A stretch of 64,000 nucleotides of DNA from Lujinxingia litoralis (GCF_003260125.1 NZ_QHKO01000002.1:627378-691377); one strand, 5' to 3'. Counted from the stretch's first letter, positions 33,239-42,118 are shown. Notes: generated from the letters alone by a model not told the origin. Program-made: numbers and translations.

Positions 33239-34300
33239 TCAGGCCGCGTGACGTCGGTGGGGCGTGAATGCCTCCGGGCCGGTGGTGGTGAGGAAGGGCG
33301 CGCGGGCGCAGAGGGTGAGGCAGGCGGCGGTGAGCGCACGCAGGTCATCGGCGGTGATGTTGCGGCGGTATCCGAGATCGTCGCGGGCCTCCACGATCAG
33401 GGCGCCCTGGTCGTGGGGGGCAAGCCCGGCGTCGAGCAGGGCATCGAGCGCGTCGGGGTCGAGGTGGTCGGGGTGGCAGCGGCGCGCGCGCAGCCAGGGA
33501 GAGCGCTCGCCAGCGCCGAGGTGGGGTTGAATCATGAGGAGGGGGCCCGGGGCCTGGTCGATGATGCGCGCCAGGCGCCTGTGTCCCAGGGGCGCGAGTG
33601 CATCCGCGGGAAGGTGGCGGTTGAAAAGGGAGGCTTCCAGGCGGTGGAAGGCCTGCTCCAGCGCGGCCCAGTCCGCCGCGACGATCGGGGTGTGGGGCGC
33701 GTCGGGGGCCGGAGATGCATCGAGGTAGCTCAGGAGGATGTGGGCGCCCTGATCGCGCATAAAGGGGCGCCAGCCCGGGTGCGGGGTTCGGGCGAAGGCG
33801 CGCCAGAGGGCCGAGAGCAGATCGTCGATGAGGCTGGCGTCGATGCGAATGGGGCGAGTGGTTAGCCATAGTGCGTGATCGGGGCAGCGCAGGGCGCGTG
33901 TGGCCAGAAGTTGGCCCGGGTGCAGGGGAAGATCGTGTTCCCAGTCGGCGAGTTCGAGGAGGCGGTCGTCGATGACTCTGCGCATGACCGGGGCACCGCG
34001 TCGCATGCCCTCGATAATGTAGAGGTCGAGGCAGGCGGTGGTCAGGCCGGCCAGGAGGAGGCGGTCGGTGGGATCCAGGGAGGCCGCGTGGCGCAGGACG
34101 AGTGCGGGGAGAGAAGCCTGGCGACGAGGGCCGTCCAGGGCCAGGTGGTCCAGGCGGTGCGGGCAATCCGGGCCCTCGGGGTGAAGGCGGGCGGTGAGGC
34201 AGCGGAGGCGATCCAGGGTCAGTCGCCAGCGCCGTCGCAGCGGGTTCGGTGCGGCGGTGGGGCGGAGGGGGAGTCGGTCAGCGGAGAGGGCTTGTGGCAT
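33239..34300 (-). CDS. Hypothetical protein
   Basis: A 353-residue protein of unknown function. ATG at 34300 has a GAGGA site 7 bases upstream. Although the frame continues upstream, it would overlap the divergent gene at 34542. The sequence is Leu-, Arg- and His-rich, probably helical, with no signal peptide or membrane segment. Recognisable motifs are absent. It is 9 bp from the convergent FGE-domain gene. Confidence 0.65.
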   Translation of the reverse strand: MPQALSADRLPLRPTAAPNPLRRRWRLTLDRLRCLTARLHPEGPDCPHRLDHLALDGPRRQASLPALVLRHAASLDPTDRLLLAGLTTACLDLYIIEGMRRGAPVMRRVIDDRLLELADWEHDLPLHPGQLLATRALRCPDHALWLTTRPIRIDASLIDDLLSALWRAFARTPHPGWRPFMRDQGAHILLSYLDASPAPDAPHTPIVAADWAALEQAFHRLEASLFNRHLPADALAPLGHRRLARIIDQAPGPLLMIQPHLGAGERSPWLRARRCHPDHLDPDALDALLDAGLAPHDQGALIVEARDDLGYRRNITADDLRALTAACLTLCARAPFLTTTGPEAFTPHRRHAA

Positions 34301-34541
34301 TGGATATCCTCGGGAGAGGCAACGCGCGCTGGCGCGGGAGCGATTGGGATAAAGGGCGTACGGCGAAGGCGCCCCTGGCGTGAGAGCGCGGGTTGAGTCG
34401 GCGCTCTGGTGCTCTCTGTTGTCGCAATCGGTGGGACGATGTTGCGTAAATGGCCGTAGATTTTTATGAAGAGAGCGACCTTTCGGTGCGTGATGGACGC
34501 CTGGCGCCGCATCCAGAGGCGAGGACGAGAAGAGACGAGCG

Positions 34542-35585
34542 GTGAAGATGAGTCCAATGGGAGAGGTCGAGGTGAAGTACGAGGCGGATGCGCGTGCGTT
34601 GATGGAGGCGGTCGACGCGGTGCTGGGAAGGGGGGCGTTGGATGCGGTGGCGAGTGCGGCGTTGATCGATATCCTGGGCTCCGGCGGTGCGGAGGCCGGT
34701 CGCGATGTGCGGGTGGTGCTCTGTGTGGTGGAGCATCCGGTGGTGGCCGAGGCGCTGCGCTGCGGTCGAGTGCCTGCGGAATTAGAGGCCACGATGACCG
34801 ACGCGCTGGCTGCGCTGGCGCCGCTCTTCGGGAGGTGGATGGTGGCGCCTTTGCCGCAGCAGGCCGAGCGTTTACGGCAGCGTTATGATGCCGAGCTGCG
34901 CAAGTATGAGCTGGTCTGTGATCATGTGGCGCCGGCGCCGGTCGCGTCGGCAGCGCGGGTGCTGGCCAGTTACCTGGACACCTCGCCGGCGCCGCTTTTT
35001 GAGCGGAAGATGAGGCAGAGGTTTCCGGAGGCCTTCACCCGGGCGGAGGCGTTGCTCGGTGGTGAGGAGCAGGCTCTCCTATGCGGCGAGGAGGTGCTGG
35101 AGCTGCTGGCGTTTGACGAGAAAGAGGCCGGGGAGGTTGGGGAGCGTCTCGATGCGTTGCTCGCCGGGATTGCTGCGAGCCTGGAGCGGGTCGAGCCTGT
35201 GGTGCGGCGCACGCTGGCTGGCAAGAACAGCGAGGCGAAGCTGGTGGCCGGCGCCCTGGCCGCGCGTCAGGAGATGAGCGAGATGGCCAGTGGTTTGCTG
35301 GCGATGGTGGTCGAAGGGGATCGCTACGCGCCGCAGGCTGCTGTGTTTGCGGCGAAGCTCGCGCCGAGGCTGACGCTGCATGTGCTGGGGCAGTTTCTGG
35401 TGGATGTGCTCAAGTCGACCGGGGCCGATGAGGAGCATGAGCGCTATAGCGAGGCTTCGATCGTGGCCGCGCGCACGGTGTTGCCCTGGATTGGCAGTCC
35501 GCTGGGGGAGTCGAGCTACCGGGGTAAGCCCTCGGCACATGAGATTGCCGAGAAGGTGCGGCGGGCCTGGGCGGTGTTCGGGTGA
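34542..35585 (+). CDS. Hypothetical helical protein
   Basis: A 347-residue soluble protein with long amphipathic helices (ALAALAPLFGRWMVAPLPQQ, EKEAGEVGERLDALLAGIAA) and no recognised domain. The start is uncertain: GTG at 34542, or ATG at 34548 or 34557. It is divergent from the 33239 gene, and an array of repeats then a terminator follow. Function unknown. Confidence 0.65.
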   Translation: MKMSPMGEVEVKYEADARALMEAVDAVLGRGALDAVASAALIDILGSGGAEAGRDVRVVLCVVEHPVVAEALRCGRVPAELEATMTDALAALAPLFGRWMVAPLPQQAERLRQRYDAELRKYELVCDHVAPAPVASAARVLASYLDTSPAPLFERKMRQRFPEAFTRAEALLGGEEQALLCGEEVLELLAFDEKEAGEVGERLDALLAGIAASLERVEPVVRRTLAGKNSEAKLVAGALAARQEMSEMASGLLAMVVEGDRYAPQAAVFAAKLAPRLTLHVLGQFLVDVLKSTGADEEHERYSEASIVAARTVLPWIGSPLGESSYRGKPSAHEIAEKVRRAWAVFG

Positions 35586-35593
35586 TCGTCGAG

Positions 35594-35667
35594 GGGCAGT
35601 GAAGCTCGCAGGCCTGGCACCGGTCGGGCAGTGAAGCTCGCAGGCCTGGCACCGGTCGGGCAGTGAG
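35594..35667 (-). repeat. Two and a partial 32-bp GGTGCC-family repeats
   Basis: Exact 32-bp units at 35594-35625 and 35626-35657 (GGGCAGTGAAGCTCGCAGG then CCTGGCACCGGTC), with a third truncated after GGGCAGTGAG at 35658. They lie just after the 34542 gene. Confidence 0.88.
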
Positions 35668-35677
35668 GATGCGAATA

Positions 35678-35713
35678 CAAAAACGCCTCCGCAGTTCTGC
35701 GGAGGCGTTTTTG
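35678..35713. terminator. Bidirectional intrinsic terminator
   Basis: Perfect 17-bp stem (arms 35678-35694 and 35697-35713) with flanking A5/T5 runs. It serves the convergent genes ending at 35585 and 35775. Confidence 0.92.
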
Positions 35714-35738
35714 TAGGAGCGGTGCCCGTGTGCGGTGG

Positions 35739-35767
35739 CCTGGCACCGGGATGGAGGCGGTGCCAGG
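35739..35767. repeat. Inverted pair of repeat cores
   Basis: CCTGGCACC (35739-35747) and GGTGCCAGG (35759-35767) face each other across 11 bp, so the RNA could form a 9-bp hairpin. The right core is followed by TGTGCGC, and the stop codon TCA of the minus-strand gene comes 7 bases later. It is a clear case of a symmetric element next to a gene end. Confidence 0.75.
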
Positions 35768-35774
35768 TGTGCGC

Positions 35775-36686
35775 TCAGTATTTTGCGCTGGTGGCCGCCG
35801 AGCTTTCGATGGGGTGCCAGGCGGTTTTGAACTCGACGAAGGGGAGGATGTGGTAGGGGCTCTGCGCGCTCACATCGGCCCAGTTATCCGCCGCGGGCGT
35901 CTCGAAGAAGTGGGTACGCTTGACGCTTTCGGCGGCCTCCACGGCGATGAGCCTGCGCTCGTCGTCGGTGGCGTCAAAGGCGGCGATGGCGTCGATGTCC
36001 ATGTGCTTGGCGGCGTGTTCGATGAGCTCGTCGCGCTGGCCGGTGAGGATGTTGACCACGCCGCCGGGGAGGTCGCTGCAGTGGAGGACCTCGGCCAGAT
36101 CGATGGCGATGGAGGGGTGGTCATTTTCGACGACGAGCACCAGCGCGTTGCCCGAGACGATGATCGGGGCGATGGCGGTGATCAATCCCAGGAGGGGAGC
36201 ATTGCGCGGGGCAAAGGCCGTGACCACGCCGGTGGGCTCGGGGCTGGTGATGTTGAAGTGCGGAGAGGCCACCGGGTTGGTGGTGCCCATGATCTGGATG
36301 AACTTATCGGCCCAGCCGGCGTACCAGACGAGGCGATCGATGGCGGCGTTGACCTGGGCCTGGGCGGCTGCGCCCTTGATGCCGGCACGTTCCGTGAGGG
36401 CGTGCTCAAAGCTCTCCCGGCGCGATTCGAGCACTTCGGCCATACGGTAAAGGATCTGGGCGCGATTAAAGGGGGTGCGTCCGGCCCAGCCGGCCTGGGC
36501 TTTACGGGCGGCGACCACCGAGTTTCTCAGGTCTTTGCGCGAGGCGCGGCAGAAGTTGGCCACAAGCTGCCCCTTCGGGTTGTGTTCTTGGAGAAAACGT
36601 CCGCTCTCGGTACGGGGGAACGCGCCGCCGATGTAGAGCTTAAAGGTCTTGAGGACGCGCAGACGGGGGGAGTTCGATGGGGCCAT
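35775..36686 (-). CDS. Half-length aldehyde dehydrogenase-like protein
   Basis: A 303-residue protein matching only the N-terminal NAD-binding half of aldehyde dehydrogenases (FPRTESGRFLQEHNPKGQ, WYAGWADKFIQIMG, APRNAPLLGLITAIAPIIVS, DLPGGVVNILTG). It stops before the catalytic Cys, and no ELGGK glutamate motif is present. It follows the full-length enzyme with a TAATG overlap, so the two are translationally coupled. It could form a complex with the partner or act on other intermediates; a catalytic role is unlikely as it stands. Confidence 0.85.
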   Translation of the reverse strand: MAPSNSPRLRVLKTFKLYIGGAFPRTESGRFLQEHNPKGQLVANFCRASRKDLRNSVVAARKAQAGWAGRTPFNRAQILYRMAEVLESRRESFEHALTERAGIKGAAAQAQVNAAIDRLVWYAGWADKFIQIMGTTNPVASPHFNITSPEPTGVVTAFAPRNAPLLGLITAIAPIIVSGNALVLVVENDHPSIAIDLAEVLHCSDLPGGVVNILTGQRDELIEHAAKHMDIDAIAAFDATDDERRLIAVEAAESVKRTHFFETPAADNWADVSAQSPYHILPFVEFKTAWHPIESSAATSAKY

Positions 36687-38161
36687 TAGCGCACCTCCAG
36701 GTAGGGGAGAAGCCCGTGGAGACCACCTTCACGGCCGAAGCCGCTCTCTTTGTAGCCGCCGAAGGGGCTGGTCGGGTCGAAGCGGTTGTAGGTGTTGCCC
36801 CAGACGATGCCGGACTTCAGGGCGTTGGCCACGCGGAAGAGACGCGAGCCTTTGTCGGTCCAGATGCCGCAGGCCAGGCCGTAGGGGGTGTTGTTGGCCT
36901 TTTCGATGGCCTCCTCCGGGGTGCGGAAGGTGAGCACGCTTAAGACCGGGCCGAAGATCTCCTCGCGGGCGATGCGGTGGGAGGGGGTGACTTCGGTGAA
37001 GACGGTGGGGCGGAAGAAGAAGCCCTTTTCGGGAAGAGCGCAGGAGGGCTGGAAGATCTGGGCGCCCTCTTGCTCGCCGGCGGCGACCAGCTCCTGGATG
37101 CGGGAGAGCTGCTCGCGGGAGTTGATGGCGCCGACGTCGGTGTTTTTATCCATCGGGTCGCCGACGATGAGGGTGGAGACCCGGTGACGCAGCTTCTGCA
37201 GGACCTCGTCGGCGATGTTTTCCTGAACGAGGAGGCGGCTGCCTGCGCAGCAGACGTGCCCCTGGTTGAAGAAGATGCCGTTGATGATGCCCTCGACGGC
37301 CTGATCGATGGAGGCGTCGTCGAAGATGATGTTGGCGCCTTTGCCGCCGAGCTCCAGGGTGAGTCGTTTGCGGGAGCCGGCCAGGGAGCGCTGGATGATT
37401 TTGCCGACGCCGGTGGAACCGGTGAAGGCGATCTTATCGACGTCGGGGTGGTTGACGATGGCGGCCCCGGTTTGACCGGCGCCGTTGACGAAGTTCACCA
37501 CGCCGGGGGGCAGGTCGGCCTCCTGGATGATTTCGGCGAGCATCATCGCGGTCAGGGGCGTGGTTTCGGCGGGCTTGATGACGATGGTGTTGCCGGCGGC
37601 CAGGGCCGGGGCGATCTTCCAGGCGGCCATCAAGAGGGGGAAGTTCCAGGGGATGATCTGGCCGGCCACGCCGAGGGAGGAGGGGCGGGCGCCGGGCAGG
37701 GCGTAATCGAGTTTATCGGCCCAGCCCGCGTAGTAGAAGAAGTGGGCGGCGGCCAGGGGGATGTCGATGTCGCGGGACTCGCGGATGGGTTTGCCGCCGT
37801 CGAGGGTTTCGGCGACGGCCAGGGCGCGGGCCTTCTCCTGGATCATGCGGGCGATGCGGTAGATGTACTTGGCGCGTTCGGCGCCGGGCATCGTCTTCCA
37901 GTGCTTGTCGTAGGCGTTGCGCGCGGCGTTGACCGCGGTATCGACGGTGGCCTCATCAGCGGCGGCGACTTCGAAGAGTTTTTCTTCGGTGGCCGGGTTG
38001 ATGGAGTCGAAGTGGTTTTCGCCTTCGACAAAGGTGCCGTTGATGAAGTGGCCGTAGCGCTCTTTGATGGTGAGATGGTCGCGCGACTCTGGCGCCGGGG
38101 CGTAATCCCAGAGGTCACCAAAGAGGAGGTCGCGCACTGAGGTGTTGGCCGTCTTACCCAT
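36686..38161 (-). CDS. Aldehyde dehydrogenase
   Basis: A 491-residue NAD(P)-dependent aldehyde dehydrogenase with both catalytic residues: Glu270 in LTLELGGKGANI and the nucleophile Cys304 in NQGHVCCAGSR. The Asn of the oxyanion hole is in IIPWNFPLLMAAWK. It is encoded between deoC and the half-length paralogue, and its likely substrate is the acetaldehyde released by deoxyribose-phosphate aldolase. ATG at 38161 begins MGKTANTSVRDLLFG. Confidence 0.93.
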   Translation of the reverse strand: MGKTANTSVRDLLFGDLWDYAPAPESRDHLTIKERYGHFINGTFVEGENHFDSINPATEEKLFEVAAADEATVDTAVNAARNAYDKHWKTMPGAERAKYIYRIARMIQEKARALAVAETLDGGKPIRESRDIDIPLAAAHFFYYAGWADKLDYALPGARPSSLGVAGQIIPWNFPLLMAAWKIAPALAAGNTIVIKPAETTPLTAMMLAEIIQEADLPPGVVNFVNGAGQTGAAIVNHPDVDKIAFTGSTGVGKIIQRSLAGSRKRLTLELGGKGANIIFDDASIDQAVEGIINGIFFNQGHVCCAGSRLLVQENIADEVLQKLRHRVSTLIVGDPMDKNTDVGAINSREQLSRIQELVAAGEQEGAQIFQPSCALPEKGFFFRPTVFTEVTPSHRIAREEIFGPVLSVLTFRTPEEAIEKANNTPYGLACGIWTDKGSRLFRVANALKSGIVWGNTYNRFDPTSPFGGYKESGFGREGGLHGLLPYLEVR

Positions 38162-38244
38162 AAGATCGTTCTCCGTGGCGTGTCAGGCAGAGCAAAAGGT
38201 CGGGGACTTCGCAGTCAGGGCGAAGCAAATCAAAGGGAGCGGTC

Positions 38245-39144
38245 TCAGCTCAGGCTTAAGTAGCGATCGGAGTGGTAGCGGCCGGTGCGCTGCTTTTCGA
38301 GTTGCATGAGCACGCTGTTGAGCAGCGAGGAGGCGCCAAAGCGGAACCAGTCCGGAGAGAGCCAGGCGTCGCCCAGGGTTTCCTTGACCATGGCCAGGTA
38401 GTGCAGGGCCTGTTTGGCTTCGCGGATGCCGCCGGCGGGCTTCATGCCGACCATTTTTCCGGTTTTGATGAAGTGATCGCGGATGGTCTCCAGCATCACC
38501 AGGGTCACCGGCATGGTGGCGCCGGGGGAGACTTTTCCGGTGGAGGTTTTGATAAAGTGCGCGCCAGCATCAATGGCGATCTGGCTGGCCAGGCGCACGT
38601 TGTCATAGGTCTGCAACTCGCCGGTTTCCAGGATGACCTTGAGGTGGGCCGGGCCGCAGGCCTGTCGGATGGCGCGGATTTCTTCGTCGATCTTATGGTA
38701 GTGGCCGGCCAGGAAGTCGCCGCGGCTGATGACCATGTCGATCTCGTCGGCGCCGGCTTCGACGGCGCGGCGGACCTCATCGGTGCGTTCTTTCAGGGAG
38801 GCCTGTCCGCTGGGGAAGTACGTGGCCACGGAGGCGACTTTGATGGCGGTGCCCTGGAGCTCGCGTTTGGCGATGGGGACCATGGTCGGGTAGACGCAGA
38901 CCGCGGCGACCTGAGGGCAGTCGGAGCCGGCCAGCGGGGAGCGGGCCTTCTGGCAGAGCATCTGGACTTTGCCCGGGGTGTCCATGCCCTCCAGGGTGGT
39001 CAGGTCGATCATGGAGGCGGCGAGCTTAAGGCCTTTGATCTTGGCGTCTTTTTTGATGCTGCGCGTTTTGAACCTGGCGGCGCGTTCTTCGACGGCGACA
39101 GCGTCGACCGAGGGGACGCGGGGGACCACAAAGGAGTTGGTCAT
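38245..39144 (-). CDS. deoC: Deoxyribose-phosphate aldolase
   Basis: A class I aldolase that cleaves 2-deoxyribose 5-phosphate to acetaldehyde and glyceraldehyde 3-phosphate. The Schiff-base lysine is Lys199 in HFIKTSTGK, and a second conserved lysine is in GMKPAGGIREA. It has a 30-residue N-terminal extension with MIDLTTLEG near 46-54 in place of the usual IDHT. Length 299 is near normal. It is the promoter-proximal gene of the deoC-ALDH-half-ALDH operon. Confidence 0.95.
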   Translation of the reverse strand: MTNSFVVPRVPSVDAVAVEERAARFKTRSIKKDAKIKGLKLAASMIDLTTLEGMDTPGKVQMLCQKARSPLAGSDCPQVAAVCVYPTMVPIAKRELQGTAIKVASVATYFPSGQASLKERTDEVRRAVEAGADEIDMVISRGDFLAGHYHKIDEEIRAIRQACGPAHLKVILETGELQTYDNVRLASQIAIDAGAHFIKTSTGKVSPGATMPVTLVMLETIRDHFIKTGKMVGMKPAGGIREAKQALHYLAMVKETLGDAWLSPDWFRFGASSLLNSVLMQLEKQRTGRYHSDRYLSLS

Positions 39145-39203
39145 GGGGGAGCACCCTGGGATGGAGAAAGCGAAGGAAAAAGGGGCGGTATGTTTGCAGG
39201 GGG

Positions 39204-39232
39204 AAGGTAGCCGAGCGCGCCAAATGTGACAA
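39204..39232 (-). promoter_or_regulatory. Candidate promoter of deoC
   Basis: On the minus strand TTGTCA (39227-39232 as TGACAA) is 17 bp from TACCTT (39204-39209). The -35 box matches 5 of 6 positions and the -10 box is weak. It lies 60 bp before the ATG. Confidence 0.35.
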
Positions 39233-39259
39233 GGAGGTGGCGTGGCGCGCGGGCGCGGT

Positions 39260-39288
39260 TTGACAGGGAAGGGTGTGGTTCTTAGCGT
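39260..39288 (+). promoter_or_regulatory. Candidate promoter of the EAL gene
   Basis: A perfect -35 TTGACA at 39260-39265 is followed 17 bp later by TAGCGT, a poor -10 (39283-39288). The ATG is 60 bp downstream. Confidence 0.35.
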
Positions 39289-39348
39289 CGCCGAGGTGGT
39301 CCCTGCAGGCCGGGGGTGACGGGTGGATGCGCAGCGGGAGTTGGGTTG

Positions 39349-40671
39349 ATGTGGGAAGACGATCCCTTTGGTGGCATGGAGCAGCAGGCTCTGGAGGAGC
39401 TTTCGGAGGCGGTGCGCGAGGAAGATGCCTCCCAGGCGTGGAGTACCCCGGGGGTGCTCAGCCAGGTGATAGGGCAGGTGAGCTGTGCGGTGGCCGAGCG
39501 GCGATGCTCCGGGTTGTGGCTGATCGATACCACGCAGCTTGAGGGGTGGGAGCGTCAGCAGGGGGCGGGAGCGTTTGATGGGTTTATGGGGAGGCTATTT
39601 GAGGCCGTGGAGCGGGCGAAGGGGGAGCGGGATGTGGTCTGCCTGGAGGGAGAGGGCGGCGATACGGTGGTCGTGTTTGTGATGGGGGATGCATTTCTGG
39701 GGGAGCGGGAGATGGCGCGGCTGAGCACGGAGCTGCTCGGCGGGTTTGAACGGGGCCAGATGGTGATGGAACAGGCGTTGGAGCGGGTCGCGCTGGGAAG
39801 CGCCATGGTGTTGCCCAATGCGTCGGTGGATCCCCGGCGACAGGTCTATCGGGCGATTCGTCGGGCGCGGGGCGAGGCGCAGGAGGCCTACCATGATCAG
39901 CAGCGTCGCCGCAGCCGGGTGGTAGGGCATCTGATCGCGCAGCGGAAGATCAGGACGTTGTATCAGCCGGTGGTGCGTCTGAAGGACCGGCGTGTGGAGG
40001 GGTACGAGGCGCTGAGTCGCGCCGATGGCGGAGAGGCCCAGCGTTTGGGAGTGCATCTCTTTGTGGCGGCGTCTCGGGCGGAGCTGGAGGGGGAGCTTGA
40101 TCAGGCCTGCCGGATGCTCTCCGTGGAGCGTCGCCCGCCGATCGGGGAGGAGGGGCGGCTCTTTTTGAATTGCCTTCCGCCGACCTTTTATGCGTCGAAT
40201 CCGGAGTTGAAAGCGTTGCTGCAGGGGTGGGGGGAGTCCGGGATGCGGCCGGAGCAACTGGTTTTTGAGGTGACCGAGCAGATCACCTACGAGCAGTTTG
40301 TAAGGATCATGCCTACGGTGCGTACCTTGAGAGAGGAGGGGTATCGGTTTGCGCTAGATGATGTGGGCACCGGAGCGGCGAACCTGCGTCTTCTGGCCGA
40401 GCTGGAGCCAGACTACATCAAGATGGATCTGGAGCTGACCCGCGGCATTGCCCGAAGCGAGCGCAAGCGGGCGCTGGCGCACTACCTCCAGGAGTTGGCG
40501 ATACGAAGCGGGGCGGAGCTGATCGCCGAAGGGATTGAAACCTTTGATGATCTGGAGGTGCTGGAGTCTTTGGGGGTGGCGCTGGGGCAGGGGTATTTGC
40601 TCGGGGAGCCTCGGGAGGCCAGCGCCTGGTGGGAGACCATGGGTGAGGCGCTTTTGAGCGATGATGCATGA
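39349..40671 (+). CDS. EAL-domain protein with degenerate GGDEF domain
   Basis: A 440-residue soluble c-di-GMP protein. The EAL half keeps the catalytic set: EGYEALSR, Asn of LFLNCLPPTFY, Glu of LVFEVTEQ, FALDDVGTG, Lys of PDYIKMDLEL, ELIAEGIET and the final LGQGYLLGEP. So it could be an active phosphodiesterase. In the N-terminal half WLIDTTQLEGW and CLEGEGGDTVVVFVMGD replace the GGDEF signature, so this domain should not make c-di-GMP. There is no membrane segment or sensor domain. ATG at 39349 was chosen over the upstream frame start. Confidence 0.82.
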   Translation: MWEDDPFGGMEQQALEELSEAVREEDASQAWSTPGVLSQVIGQVSCAVAERRCSGLWLIDTTQLEGWERQQGAGAFDGFMGRLFEAVERAKGERDVVCLEGEGGDTVVVFVMGDAFLGEREMARLSTELLGGFERGQMVMEQALERVALGSAMVLPNASVDPRRQVYRAIRRARGEAQEAYHDQQRRRSRVVGHLIAQRKIRTLYQPVVRLKDRRVEGYEALSRADGGEAQRLGVHLFVAASRAELEGELDQACRMLSVERRPPIGEEGRLFLNCLPPTFYASNPELKALLQGWGESGMRPEQLVFEVTEQITYEQFVRIMPTVRTLREEGYRFALDDVGTGAANLRLLAELEPDYIKMDLELTRGIARSERKRALAHYLQELAIRSGAELIAEGIETFDDLEVLESLGVALGQGYLLGEPREASAWWETMGEALLSDDA

Positions 40672-40686
40672 GCCGGAGGGGGTGAG

Positions 40687-42045
40687 ATGACGCGCTGGGT
40701 GATTCGAGACGTGATGGTTTTTGGTGATGGCGAGCGTCGAGAGGCCGATGTGCTGATCGATGGCGAGCGTATTGCCCGGGTGGGGGATGTGGGGGATGTG
40801 GGTGCGGCCGAGGAGGTTGGCGGGCAGGGGTTGTGGTTGTGGCCGGGGGTGATCGACGCCCATGTTCATTTTCGTGAGCCGGGGCCCACGCATAAAGAGG
40901 ACTGGGAGAGCGGGAGCGCGGCGGCGGTCAGCGGTGGGGTGACCAGCGTGATCGAGATGCCCAACACCAGGCCGGCAACGACCACGGTGGCCCGGCTTCG
41001 TGAGAAGCGGAGGCGGGCGCTGGCGAAGTCCCGCTGCAATGTGGGGCTCTTCTTTGGGGCAGGGCCGGATAATCTGGAGGAGATCGTGGCCTCGCGCGAC
41101 GAAGAGGCGGTGGCCGGGTTAAAGATCTTTATGGCCGATTCCACCGGAGATCTGCTGGTGTATCGCACCGAAGACCTGGAGCGGATCTTTGAGGTGTACG
41201 AGGGGCGGATCAGCGTGCATGCCGAGGATGAGCGTCGGATGCGGGAGCGCAAGGCGCTCTTTGCCGGGCACGAAGAGCCGAGCGTGCACTCGGAGATTCG
41301 CGACGCCGAGACGGCCGCGCGGGCGGTGGCGCAGGCCGGCGATCTGGCACGTCACTACGGCAGGCGTCTTCATGTGCTTCATGTGTCGACGCGCGCGGAG
41401 CTCGCTGCGCTGCGGGAAGCCCAGGAGGGCGCACTGACCGAGGGGCGTGGCGCCCGGATCACCGGCGAAGTCTGCCCGCACCATCTGTTTCTGGATGTGC
41501 ACGATTACGAGCTGTGGGGCACACGCGTGCAGATGAATCCGCCTCTTCGTCAGGTCGAGGATCGTGAGGCGATGTGGGAGGCCCTTGAGCATGGGGAGAT
41601 CGCCATGATTGCCACCGACCATGCGCCGCATACGCCCGAAGAGAAGGCTCATCCCTACGGGCAGGCGCCCAGCGGGGTGCCGGGGGTGGAGTTGAGCCTG
41701 CCGCTGATGCTGGATGCCGCATTTCGAGGGTTGTGCCGTTATGAAGATGTGGTGCGGTGGATGTGCGAGGGGCCGGCGGCGGTGCACGGCATCCTCGATC
41801 GGGGGCGAGTGGAGGCGGGGGCCTATGCCGATCTGGTGCTCATCGACCCGCGGATGATGCGACGGGTGTACGATCATGATCAGCGTACGCGTTGCGGGTG
41901 GAGTCCTTATGCCGGGCGCGATCTGACAGGGTGGCCGGTGATGACCTGGGTGAATGGCGAGGTGGTGTTCCGGCGTCAGGACCGTGGTGCCGGTGATGTT
42001 GTGAGCAAGGGAGGGCAGGGGATGGGGCTGTCGTTCGAAGCGTAG
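40687..42045 (+). CDS. pyrC: Dihydroorotase
   Basis: An amidohydrolase of pyrimidine synthesis that cyclises carbamoyl aspartate. Metal-binding motifs are present: His59 and His61 in DAHVHFREPG, the lysine of GLKIFMADSTG for carbamylation, the histidines of ISVHAEDE, LHVLHVS and CPHHLFL, and IATDHAPHTPEEK. Substrate-binding MPNT is in VIEMPNTRP. Length 452 fits class I. It starts 15 bp after the EAL gene, with a GGAGG-like site. Allantoinase or dihydropyrimidinase activity cannot be excluded. Confidence 0.9.
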   Translation: MTRWVIRDVMVFGDGERREADVLIDGERIARVGDVGDVGAAEEVGGQGLWLWPGVIDAHVHFREPGPTHKEDWESGSAAAVSGGVTSVIEMPNTRPATTTVARLREKRRRALAKSRCNVGLFFGAGPDNLEEIVASRDEEAVAGLKIFMADSTGDLLVYRTEDLERIFEVYEGRISVHAEDERRMRERKALFAGHEEPSVHSEIRDAETAARAVAQAGDLARHYGRRLHVLHVSTRAELAALREAQEGALTEGRGARITGEVCPHHLFLDVHDYELWGTRVQMNPPLRQVEDREAMWEALEHGEIAMIATDHAPHTPEEKAHPYGQAPSGVPGVELSLPLMLDAAFRGLCRYEDVVRWMCEGPAAVHGILDRGRVEAGAYADLVLIDPRMMRRVYDHDQRTRCGWSPYAGRDLTGWPVMTWVNGEVVFRRQDRGAGDVVSKGGQGMGLSFEA

Positions 42046-42059
42046 TCTGGTGTGGCCCT

Positions 42060-42107
42060 GGTGCCAGGCGTGCGATCGTGAGGATCTGGTGCCAGGCGAG
42101 CGATCGT
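42060..42107 (+). repeat. Two GGTGCCAGGC repeats, 28 bp apart
   Basis: Cores at 42060 and 42088, GGTGCCAGGCGTGCGATCG and GGTGCCAGGCGAGCGATCG. They begin 14 bp after the dihydroorotase stop codon and precede the terminator at 42119. Confidence 0.8.
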
Positions 42108-42118
42108 CGGTCGCGCAT

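Noticed and set aside
34301..34792. Upstream extension of the 33239 gene
   Set aside because: It is low-complexity Ser/Thr/Pro sequence antisense to the 34542 gene. The ATG at 34300 has a GAGGA site.
36977..38140. 387-residue plus-strand frame opposite the aldehyde dehydrogenase
   Set aside because: Gly/Asp/Val-rich shadow. The minus strand has catalytic residues and full family length.
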